Source: an uncultured Bacteroidales bacterium (GTDB lineage Bacteria > Bacteroidota > Bacteroidia > Bacteroidales > UBA932). Taken from it: a DNA stretch of 9,477 nt. The stretch covers positions 1 through 9,477 of the forward strand of contig CAJOMY010000127.1 in assembly GCA_905235775.1 (NCBI GenBank), given 5' to 3'. Positions 1 through 4,869 of this stretch are shown piece after piece (position 1 is the stretch's first letter; each line of letters starts with the position of its first letter). The notes under the pieces were generated by a model, which saw only the letters and a list, made by a program, of their open reading frames with translations, ran no database searches and had not been told where the DNA came from. The position numbers and the translations under genes are program-made.

Positions 1-2
1 AC

Positions 3-356
3 CGTGTACGCTACCGCAGCGAACTTTGTGCTTCTTTTGCGCTCTATCCAGACGCCTTTTCCGATGCCATGCGTCCAGGACAGTACTGGTACACGCCACC
101 GAAGGACGGATCAAGAGAGACGCATTTCCGCGAATGTCTCGCGGAGGCATTCGCGGCGGCGGACGAGTATCTTTGGCTATATGGCGAAAACGGAGTATGG
201 ATAGACTGGGAGGCGTCCTTCTACGCAAAGCACTATGCCAAGAACATAAAACCGCAATACAGACGCAGATGGGACGAGCAGTTCCCTGGGCTATATGGAT
301 ATGTTTCCGTCTTGCGCGACCGTGAGGCGGCCATGAAAAAGCTAATGGCAAAAGGT
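3..356 (+). other. Non-DnaK coding segment upstream of the DnaK junction (unrecognised, partial)
   Basis: This stretch is open in the same frame as DnaK but shows no Hsp70 similarity. It encodes about 118 residues rich in aromatic residues, including PGQYWYTPPK, AAADEYLWLYGENGVW and WDEQFPGLYGYV. The DEYLWLYGE pattern reminds me of C-terminal parts of secreted glycosidase-like hypothetical proteins, but this is a weak impression and I assign no function. Codon use differs from the rest of the window: AGA, ATA and CTA codons occur here and are scarce after 360, and the segment is visibly less GC-rich. It could be the end of a different gene joined by misassembly, or a real rearrangement. Confidence 0.55.
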
Positions 357-1211
357 ATCGGCAAAGAGCCGAACAAGAGCGTCAACCCGGACGAGGTGGT
401 CGCCATCGGCGCCGCCATCCAGGGCGGCGTGCTCGCCGGCGACGTCAAGGACGTCCTGCTGCTCGACGTGACTCCGCTGTCCCTTGGCATCGAGACCCTC
501 GGCGGCGTGATGACCAAGCTCATCGAGTCCAACACCACCATCCCGGTCCACAAGGAGCAGGTCTTTTCCACGGCGGCCGACAACCAGCCTTCCGTCGAGA
601 TCCGCGTCCTGCAGGGCGAGCGCCCGATGGCCAAGGACAACAAGCAGATCGGCATCTTCCACCTCGACGGCATCGCCCCGGCCCCGCGCGGCATCCCGCA
701 GATCGAGGTCTCCTTCGACATCGACACCAACGGCATCCTGAGCGTGTCCGCCAAGGACAAGTCCACCGGCAAGGAGCAGCACATCCGCATCGAGGCCTCC
801 AGCGGCCTGTCCGACGCCGAGATCCAGCGCATGCGTGACGAGGCCAAGGCCAACGAAGCTGCCGACAAGGCCGAGAAGGAGCGTGCCGACAAACTGAACA
901 ACGCCGATGCGATGGTCTTCCAGACTGAGCGCAACCTCAAGGAGTACGGCGACAAGATTCCCGCCGAGAAGCGTTCCGCCATCGAGTCCGCCTGTGCCGA
1001 CCTCAAGAAGGCCGTGGACGAAAAGAACATCGAGGCGATCGACAGCGCCAACGCCGCCCTCGAGGCAGCCTGGCACGCCGCCTCCGAGGACATGGCCAAA
1101 GCCGCACAGGCCGGCCCGCAGGCAGGGCCTCAGGGACCGCAGGACGGTCCCCAGGGCGGCCCGCAGGGTCCCCAGCCGGACTACGGCAACAATGGCCCTG
1201 ATGAGCAGTAA
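3..1211 (+). CDS. dnaK: DnaK (Hsp70) C-terminal region, in-frame fusion to unrelated N-terminal segment; 5' end outside window
   Basis: From about 357 onward the protein is clearly the Hsp70 chaperone DnaK, which binds exposed hydrophobic peptides in the cytosol in an ATP-driven cycle with DnaJ and GrpE. Visible parts are the end of the nucleotide-binding domain (NKSVNPDEVVAIGAAIQGG), the linker with its DVLLLDVTPLSLGIET core, the substrate-binding beta-sandwich (TTIPVHKEQVFSTAADNQPS, QGERPMAKDN, NGILSVSAKDKSTGKE), and the helical lid. Roughly the first 350 residues of a normal DnaK of about 635 are missing; an unrelated sequence precedes the junction instead. The frame is open to the left edge, so no start can be chosen; the first internal ATG is at 69. 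The C-terminus holds six Gly-Pro-Gln units (1113-1175) and ends in PDEQ, not the acidic EEVK-like end I expect in Bacteroidota DnaK. Without the ATPase domain this product could not work as a normal chaperone. The DnaK identity of the second part is very secure; the fusion as a real gene is doubtful. Confidence 0.85.
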   Translation, partial: RVRYRSELCASFALYPDAFSDAMRPGQYWYTPPKDGSRETHFRECLAEAFAAADEYLWLYGENGVWIDWEASFYAKHYAKNIKPQYRRRWDEQFPGLYGYVSVLRDREAAMKKLMAKGIGKEPNKSVNPDEVVAIGAAIQGGVLAGDVKDVLLLDVTPLSLGIETLGGVMTKLIESNTTIPVHKEQVFSTAADNQPSVEIRVLQGERPMAKDNKQIGIFHLDGIAPAPRGIPQIEVSFDIDTNGILSVSAKDKSTGKEQHIRIEASSGLSDAEIQRMRDEAKANEAADKAEKERADKLNNADAMVFQTERNLKEYGDKIPAEKRSAIESACADLKKAVDEKNIEAIDSANAALEAAWHAASEDMAKAAQAGPQAGPQGPQDGPQGGPQGPQPDYGNNGPDEQ

Positions 1212-1254
1212 GATCCTTGCGTGACCGGTAATCGGTTGATATTCTTTTAGATAC

Positions 1255-1291
1255 GAAATACGTGGTATCCTAAACAGGTACCACGTATTTC
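1255..1291 (+). terminator. Strong hairpin terminator between convergent dnaK and nitroreductase genes
   Basis: A perfect 13-bp inverted repeat pairs GAAATACGTGGTA (1255-1267) with TACCACGTATTTC (1279-1291). A G-U and a C-G pair extend it inward and leave a 7-nt loop (1270-1276). On the plus strand a T-rich run follows (CTGTTTTCGTT), so it probably ends dnaK transcription. The minus-strand side has no clear T tract, so action on the facing nitroreductase transcript is less certain. Confidence 0.85.
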
Positions 1292-1341
1292 TGTTTTCGT
1301 TGATATCCAACGAGTTGTGGGTCACGCAAACCTATTCCGCG

Positions 1342-1869
1342 CTAGCGGACAATGCGGAAATAGTCCGCTTTGCGGGGCTTGACGCTGGGCGGGAAGGAGG
1401 CGGGGTAGCCCAGGGCGAGGGCGCCGATGCCGGTCAGGTCTTCGGGGAGCCCGAGTTCGGCCATCAGGGTCTTGCCTTCCGCCGTGGCGAACATCTCCCG
1501 CTCGCGGTTGATCCAGCAGGAGCCGAGCCCAATGGCGTGGGCGGCCAACATCATGTTGCCCAGCACCAGGCTGCCGTCCTGGACGGAATTTCTCCACACG
1601 GCCGGGTCGCTGCCGAACACCAGTACGATGGTCGGCGCACCGTAGAAGGGATGGGGACTGCCCAGAATCTCGCCGTTCATCCGGTCGATCCGTTCCACCA
1701 GGTCCGGCCGTTGTACGGCCACGATCCACGGATCTTGCCGTCCCATGCCGGTGGGCGCCCAGGTGCCGGCTTCCAGCACGGCCTTCAGCTCTTCGTCCTT
1801 AATCTGCTCCGGCTTATAACGCCGGATGCTTCTGCGCTCGCGGAGCGCTTTGAGTATTTCGTTGTCCAT
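1342..1869 (-). CDS. Nitroreductase family protein (FMN-dependent oxidoreductase)
   Basis: A 175-residue protein of the nitroreductase family, flavoenzymes that use FMN and NAD(P)H to reduce nitro groups, quinones or other substrates in the cytosol, usually as homodimers. Family marks are the N-terminal ERRSIRRY motif (residues 11-18), which contacts FMN phosphate, the APTGMGRQDPW segment (39-48), the dimer-interface and FMN helix LGNMMLAAHAIGLGSCWI (103-120), and the C-terminal GIGALALGYPA...KPRK (148-167). The length fits the short subgroup. I chose the ATG at 1869 because family similarity begins at MDNEILKALRERRSIR; further in-frame sequence upstream crosses the rpsU terminator and rpsU itself and is not coding here. 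There is no Shine-Dalgarno sequence. It lies just downstream of rpsU but is separated by a terminator, so it is probably transcribed from its own promoter. The physiological substrate cannot be told from sequence. Confidence 0.9.
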   Translation of the reverse strand: MDNEILKALRERRSIRRYKPEQIKDEELKAVLEAGTWAPTGMGRQDPWIVAVQRPDLVERIDRMNGEILGSPHPFYGAPTIVLVFGSDPAVWRNSVQDGSLVLGNMMLAAHAIGLGSCWINREREMFATAEGKTLMAELGLPEDLTGIGALALGYPASFPPSVKPRKADYFRIVR

Positions 1870-1873
1870 AAGG

Positions 1874-1902
1874 CAAATATAACAAAAAAACCGGCCTGCA
1901 AA
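1874..1902 (-). promoter_or_regulatory. Candidate Bacteroidota promoter for the nitroreductase gene
   Basis: On the minus strand TATATTTG (1881-1874) matches the Bacteroidota -7 element TAnnTTTG exactly. A TTTG (1902-1899) lies 17 nt upstream, a little shorter than the usual 19-21. The -7 box ends only 4 nt before the ATG at 1869, so the transcript would be leaderless or nearly so. It overlaps the rpsU terminator stem and T tract. Confidence 0.45.
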
Positions 1903-1916
1903 AAACTCGCAGGCCG
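1884..1916 (-). terminator. Rho-independent terminator of rpsU
   Basis: Read on the minus strand, CGGCCTGC (1916-1909) pairs perfectly with GCAGGCCG (1899-1892) around a 9-nt loop. The stem is followed by one G and seven Ts (1890-1884), a textbook intrinsic terminator. It begins 29 bp after the rpsU stop codon and separates rpsU from the nitroreductase gene. Confidence 0.9.
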
Positions 1917-1945
1917 ATTTTATCTGAACAGGTGTGCAGACAGGA

Positions 1946-2137
1946 TTACTCCTCCTCCAGACGCAGGTGCTGGACGTAGATGGCCTTCTGCTTCGCAATG
2001 CGGCGGATCTCGGACGGCTTCTGGAAGTTCTTGCGGGCGCGCATCTCGCGGACGGCACCGGTCTTTTCGAACTTGCGCTTGAACTTTTTGAGTGCGCGCT
2101 CGATATTTTCGCCTTCTTTGACGGGAACGATGATCAT
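1946..2137 (-). CDS. rpsU: Small ribosomal subunit protein bS21
   Basis: A 63-residue, strongly basic protein matching bS21 over its full length: it begins MIIVPVKEGENIERALKKFK and continues with KRKFEKTGAVREMRARKNF. bS21 sits on the 30S platform near the 3' end of 16S rRNA. In Bacteroidota it is reported to help hide the anti-Shine-Dalgarno sequence, which explains why the phylum rarely uses Shine-Dalgarno pairing. The gene is transcribed alone: it has a promoter of its own inside the end of the upstream sirtuin gene and a strong terminator downstream. Its start is fixed by an exceptional AAGGAGGTG ribosome binding site at 2154-2146. Reported work in Flavobacterium links such a site on rpsU to autogenous control by bS21. 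The acidic LEEE end is within the family's variation. Confidence 0.97.
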   Translation of the reverse strand: MIIVPVKEGENIERALKKFKRKFEKTGAVREMRARKNFQKPSEIRRIAKQKAIYVQHLRLEEE

Positions 2138-2145
2138 TGCTTTTA

Positions 2146-2154
2146 CACCTCCTT
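2146..2154 (-). promoter_or_regulatory. Full Shine-Dalgarno sequence of rpsU
   Basis: The minus strand reads AAGGAGGTG at 2154-2146, a near-complete complement of the 16S rRNA 3' end, 8 nt before the rpsU ATG. No other start in this window has anything comparable, so it is a marked exception and probably regulatory. Confidence 0.9.
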
Positions 2155-2170
2155 TTTCTAAATGGGATGC

Positions 2171-2204
2171 AAAGGTAGCAATTTATTTTAACATTCCAAC
2201 AAAT
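2171..2204 (-). promoter_or_regulatory. Bacteroidota promoter of rpsU
   Basis: On the minus strand TACCTTTG (2178-2171) is an exact TAnnTTTG -7 box. TTTG (2204-2201) and TTG (2200-2198) lie upstream; the TTG is exactly 19 nt away. The predicted start near 2165 gives a leader of about 28 nt containing the Shine-Dalgarno sequence. The upstream element lies within the last codons of the sirtuin gene. Confidence 0.7.
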
Positions 2205-2887
2205 TCCTGCATTCCTTCGGTGGCGACCTTCCGGATGTGGTGCACCCGCTGGTCGAAGATCTTCACGTCAGCCGGGTCGATCAGCCAGACCGGCGCCTCG
2301 GCGCGGGCGTAACGGTACAGCCCGGCGGCGGGATAGACCTGCAGGGAAGTGCCCACGATCAGCACGATGTCCGCCGCGGCGACCAGCTCCACCGCACGCT
2401 CGATCTTCGGCACGGCTTCGCCGAAAAAGACGATGTGCGGGCGGTACTGTGCGCCATTCGGCGCCTTGTCGCCCAGGTGCACGGCATCATAGCCGATGTC
2501 CACGACATATTTCTCGGAGAACCCGTCGTAGTCGTTGCAGGTGTTCTCGGGCCGGATCTTGGTAGCCTCTCCGTGCAGGTGTACGACGTGCGTGGACCCC
2601 GCGCGCTCGTGGAGGTTGTCCACGTTCTGCGTGATCACGTCCACGGTATAGTCCTTCTCCAGGGACGCGATCAGGCGGTGCGCCTTGTTCGGCTGCACCT
2701 CGCGCAGCTTCTCCCGCTGCATGTTGTAGAAATCCAGCACCAGGCCCGGGTCGCGCGCCCAGCCTTCGGCCGAAGCGACCACCATCGGGTCGAAGTTGTC
2801 CCAGAGGCCCCCGTTGTCGCGGTAGGTCCCCAGCCCGCTCTCGGCGCTCACGCCGGCGCCGGTCAGGACGGCTATACGTTTTTTCAT
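2183..2887 (-). CDS. SIR2-family NAD-dependent protein deacylase, zinc-less type
   Basis: A 234-residue sirtuin. The family removes acetyl or longer acyl groups from lysines using NAD and releases nicotinamide and O-acyl-ADP-ribose. Visible motifs are GAGVSAESG (10-18) for NAD binding, YRDNGGLW (22-29), TQNVDNLH (86-93), the catalytic histidine in HLHGE (His105), RPHIVFFGE (149-157) and GTSLQVYPAAG (179-189). There is only one cysteine (Cys117), so the usual four-cysteine zinc site is absent. The acyl-specificity Tyr-x-x-Arg motif of CobB/SIRT5-type enzymes reads Tyr54-Asn-Met-Gln57, with Arg one residue later. The start is the ATG at 2887, which shares its A with the TGA stop of the upstream ATPase; a GTG one codon earlier is also possible. 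The stop-start overlap implies translational coupling with the ATPase. It resembles deacylase sirtuins more than the NADase SIR2 domains of antiphage systems. Confidence 0.93.
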   Translation of the reverse strand: MKKRIAVLTGAGVSAESGLGTYRDNGGLWDNFDPMVVASAEGWARDPGLVLDFYNMQREKLREVQPNKAHRLIASLEKDYTVDVITQNVDNLHERAGSTHVVHLHGEATKIRPENTCNDYDGFSEKYVVDIGYDAVHLGDKAPNGAQYRPHIVFFGEAVPKIERAVELVAAADIVLIVGTSLQVYPAAGLYRYARAEAPVWLIDPADVKIFDQRVHHIRKVATEGMQEFVGMLK

Positions 2888-4041
2888 CACACAGGCATAT
2901 TGAAATAATACTTCCGCACCCAGTATTCGAAGAGCGGATCCTGCAGGATCGGATTTTCTTCCTCATCGAAGGTCACGATCTCCTTCTTGCACAGCGCATC
3001 CTTGAGGCGCCGCACGTTGGCGGACGAGTTGAGTTTGTAGTCCCGGATCAGCCTGGCGCTGCTGAAGCGCTTGTGCCCGTCCAGAATGGCGCGCAGCAGG
3101 CTCACCTGGAAGCTTGTCAAGTCGTTCATGACGGCCACGAACCGGGGTTCGTGGATGGAAATCAGGCAGGACAGCGCTTCCATGAGCGCCGACTCCATGA
3201 TATATCCACGCGTCAGCGAGTCGCAGATCGTACTGAAATGATTGATGTACCAGATGTTGCCGCGGAAGAGCTGGCAGACGCCCATCAGCAGCTCCCGGTC
3301 GATCACCTTGCCCGTCGCGAGGAAGCCCTTCACGACGTGTTCGACGATTTCCTTGCTGTCGATGGCGGGCAGCCGCAGGCGCTCCGCCTGGTGCCAGAAC
3401 CGGCGCTTCACCCCGAAAATCTCATGCATGGCGTTCACCTGCGAGCCGAGGAATACATAGTTGGCGCAGCCGGTCAGCTCCGCCGGCAGGTATTTGAACA
3501 CCTTCTCCAGAACCTGGCAGGCGAGATCCCCGTCCTCGGTCAGCATGACGTTCTCGAACTCGTCGATCACCACGATCCTGCGCACGCCCGTCCGGGCGCC
3601 GATGCGGAAGGGAAGCAGGAAAGCGGCGCGCAGGTCCGCCTCGTCCATGCCGCCGGACCAGACCAGCAGTTCGCCGGTGTCGCTGTAGCGGCGCGCGTCA
3701 AAGCTGAGATGCGTTCCCGCGAGCAGCTCCCGTGCCAGTTGGGCAAACTCCTCCGGGTGGCTCCCAGCCGTGAGCAAGGCGCTGGATGCCAGCCGCATCG
3801 CGAGACCGGAAAGCGTCCGCACGTCCAGCAGGCTCAGCAGCACCGGCGTGAACTGGATGCCGGAGGTCTTCATGGTATAGAAGCCCTGCTGCACCAACGA
3901 CTTGCGTCCCGTCTTGGGGGGTTCGTAGATGACCACGTTCTCGCCATGCGTGAGGAGGTTGACGAAGGCCCGGACCTCCGCCGCACGGCCGAGGAACTGC
4001 CGCCCCGTCACACACTTGTTGTATTGAAAAAGATTGTCCAT
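2887..4041 (-). CDS. AAA-type ATP-binding protein (ATPase_2-like) with altered Walker A and C-terminal winged helix
   Basis: A 384-residue protein resembling the archaeal-type ATPase (ATPase_2, STAND/AAA-like) proteins common in Bacteroidales. Near the N-terminus is the FLGRAAEV motif (17-24), then the P-loop region IYEPPKTGRKSL (38-49), a Walker B strand RIVVIDEFEN (155-164), a sensor-like strand YVFLGSQVNAM (195-205), and a C-terminal winged-helix-like part (about 305-380; LTSFQVSLLRAI, RLIRDYKLNSSANVRRLKDAL, LQDPLFEYWVRKYYF). The P-loop is odd: by alignment with GPPGTGKTSL it has Arg46 in place of the invariant lysine, with Lys47 next. No membrane segment or signal peptide is seen. The ATG at 4041 sits 4 nt after a perfect promoter -7 box. 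The stop codon overlaps the sirtuin start, so the two are probably one operon. The cellular role is unknown to me; DNA binding by the winged helix and regulation of a partner are possible inferences only. Confidence 0.82.
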   Translation of the reverse strand: MDNLFQYNKCVTGRQFLGRAAEVRAFVNLLTHGENVVIYEPPKTGRKSLVQQGFYTMKTSGIQFTPVLLSLLDVRTLSGLAMRLASSALLTAGSHPEEFAQLARELLAGTHLSFDARRYSDTGELLVWSGGMDEADLRAAFLLPFRIGARTGVRRIVVIDEFENVMLTEDGDLACQVLEKVFKYLPAELTGCANYVFLGSQVNAMHEIFGVKRRFWHQAERLRLPAIDSKEIVEHVVKGFLATGKVIDRELLMGVCQLFRGNIWYINHFSTICDSLTRGYIMESALMEALSCLISIHEPRFVAVMNDLTSFQVSLLRAILDGHKRFSSARLIRDYKLNSSANVRRLKDALCKKEIVTFDEEENPILQDPLFEYWVRKYYFNMPV

Positions 4042-4045
4042 GGCA

Positions 4046-4076
4046 CAAAGTTAGAAACATTTTTGTTCGATGCAAA
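4046..4076 (-). promoter_or_regulatory. Perfect Bacteroidota promoter for the ATPase-sirtuin operon, apparently leaderless
   Basis: On the minus strand TTTG (4076-4073) is followed after exactly 19 nt by TAACTTTG (4053-4046), a full match to the phylum's TTTG-N19-TAnnTTTG promoter. The -7 box ends 4 nt before the ATG (4041), which predicts a transcript beginning at or within a couple of bases of the start codon. No Shine-Dalgarno sequence is present. Confidence 0.75.
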
Positions 4077-4088
4077 TTCGTCGAAATA

Positions 4089-4120
4089 TTTGGCATAACG
4101 GAGTTTTTTACGTAAATTCG
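4089..4120 (+). promoter_or_regulatory. Candidate promoter of the rplU-rpmA operon
   Basis: TTTG (4089-4092) lies 20 nt before TAAATTCG (4113-4120), which differs from TAnnTTTG at one position. It is divergent from the ATPase promoter, only 12 bp away from that promoter's TTTG. The predicted start near 4125 gives a leader of about 90 nt before rplU. Confidence 0.5.
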
Positions 4121-4142
4121 CAGCCCAAAATAGAATTGATGA

Positions 4143-4208
4143 CCGCTAAGCCATTGATAAAGAGCTGCCTTGCGGCAGACGCTTACGGCCGAAACTTTTA
4201 ACAAGTTT
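4143..4208 (+). promoter_or_regulatory. Structured 5' leader of rplU (possible ribosomal-protein autoregulatory leader)
   Basis: The leader can fold into nested stems. An outer stem pairs CCGCTAAGC (4143-4151, C4146 bulged) with GCTTACGG (4181-4188). An inner stem pairs CTGCC (4165-4169) with GGCAG (4174-4178) around a TTGC loop. A third small hairpin pairs AAACTT (4192-4197) with AAGTTT (4203-4208) 6 nt before the rplU ATG. Ribosomal protein operons often have leaders bound by one of their products; I infer this role from position and structure only and do not recognise a named leader family. Confidence 0.4.
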
Positions 4209-4214
4209 TACTTT

Positions 4215-4526
4215 ATGTACGCAATCGTAGACATTGCAGGCCAGCAGTTTAAGGTAGAAGCTGGCAACGAGATCTTTGTGCAGCGGCTCGCCGATGCCAA
4301 GGGTGCTGATGTGGAGTTCAAGAAAGTCCTCCTCGTCGCGGACGACGCCGCGGTGAAGGTGGGTGCTCCCTACGTAGAGGGTGCCGTGGTCAAAGCCACC
4401 GTCCTCGAAGATGATGTCAAGGCGGACAAGGTGCTGGTCTTCAAGAAGATCCGCCGCAAGGGCTTCCAGAAGCTCAATGGTCACCGCCAGAAGCTTACCA
4501 AGATCAAGATCAACGAAATCGCTTAA
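4215..4526 (+). CDS. rplU: Large ribosomal subunit protein bL21
   Basis: A 103-residue protein matching bL21 along its whole length. bL21 binds 23S rRNA and is needed for 50S assembly. It begins MYAIVDIAGQQFKVEAGNEI, the typical family N-terminus, and has the basic C-terminal RNA-binding part VFKKIRRKGFQKLNGHRQ. I chose the ATG at 4215 because the family start aligns there; the in-frame ATG at 4170 would add 15 unrelated residues inside the leader hairpins. No Shine-Dalgarno sequence precedes it, only an AT-rich stretch, as usual in this phylum. rpmA follows 5 bp after the stop, the conserved bL21-bL27 gene pair. The structured leader suggests post-transcriptional control. Confidence 0.97.
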   Translation: MYAIVDIAGQQFKVEAGNEIFVQRLADAKGADVEFKKVLLVADDAAVKVGAPYVEGAVVKATVLEDDVKADKVLVFKKIRRKGFQKLNGHRQKLTKIKINEIA

Positions 4527-4531
4527 GAGTT

Positions 4532-4792
4532 ATGGCACACAAGAAAGGTCAATCCAGTTCCAAGAACGGTCGTGAGTCGCAGAGCAAGCGCCTGGGCCTC
4601 AAGAAATTCGGCGGCGAAGTCGTGAAAGCCGGCAATATCATCGTCCGCCAGCGCGGCACGGTCCACAACCCGGATCGCAACGTCGGCATGGGCAAGGATC
4701 ACACCCTGTACGCCCTCGTGGACGGCACGGTGAAGTTCACCCGCAAGCGCGAGAACAAATCCTACGTGTCGGTCGTCCCTTTCGAGAACTAG
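4532..4792 (+). CDS. rpmA: Large ribosomal subunit protein bL27
   Basis: An 86-residue bL27, whose N-terminal tail reaches the peptidyl transferase centre and supports tRNA positioning. The sequence starts MAHKKG directly, so it lacks the N-terminal extension that some Firmicutes cleave off. The body shows the family's KNGRESQSKRLG, GNIIVRQRGT, and GMGKDHTLYALVDG motifs. The tail reads HKKGQSSSKNG, where most homologues I know have HKKGVGSSKNG or HKKAGGSTRNG, so a usually conserved glycine is serine here. It is 5 bp downstream of rplU in the same transcript, and a hairpin terminator follows. Confidence 0.97.
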   Translation: MAHKKGQSSSKNGRESQSKRLGLKKFGGEVVKAGNIIVRQRGTVHNPDRNVGMGKDHTLYALVDGTVKFTRKRENKSYVSVVPFEN

Positions 4793-4815
4793 TCTCCGGG
4801 GACTGAAGTCGAATC

Positions 4816-4852
4816 GAAGGACCTGCATTCCGGGACGGGTGTGGGTCCTTTT
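4816..4852 (+). terminator. Hairpin terminator or attenuator after rpmA
   Basis: AAGGACC (4817-4823) pairs with GGTCCTT (4844-4850). The stem can be extended inward by mixed Watson-Crick and G-U pairs to a 6-nt loop (4831-4836), giving about 14 pairs, followed by TTATTATAA. It probably ends the rplU-rpmA transcript. No convincing promoter for serS is visible between it and 4870, so partial read-through into serS is possible. Confidence 0.7.
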
Positions 4853-4869
4853 ATTATAAGGAAAGTATT

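Noticed and set aside
342..1325. Minus-strand open frames opposite the DnaK region
   Set aside because: The sense strand matches DnaK residue by residue. The antisense frames are compositional shadows.
1300..2082. Plus-strand open frame covering the nitroreductase gene and part of rpsU
   Set aside because: It spans two terminators and two well-supported minus-strand genes and has no domain resemblance.
2183..2887. The sirtuin as an NADase toxin of an antiphage SIR2 system
   Set aside because: The protein is a compact single-domain sirtuin with the deacylase histidine and peptide-groove motifs and lacks an extra sensor domain. Deacylase is the better call.
3073..4098. Plus-strand open frame opposite the ATPase gene
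   Set aside because: The translation is Gln/His/Asp-rich shadow sequence. The minus strand encodes clear ATPase motifs with a matching promoter.
4139..4201. 20-codon open frame (starts MTAKPLIK) in the rplU leader
   Set aside because: It has no ribosome binding site and no similarity to known leader peptides, and a frame this short is expected by chance. It would overlap the leader hairpins and would matter only if conserved.
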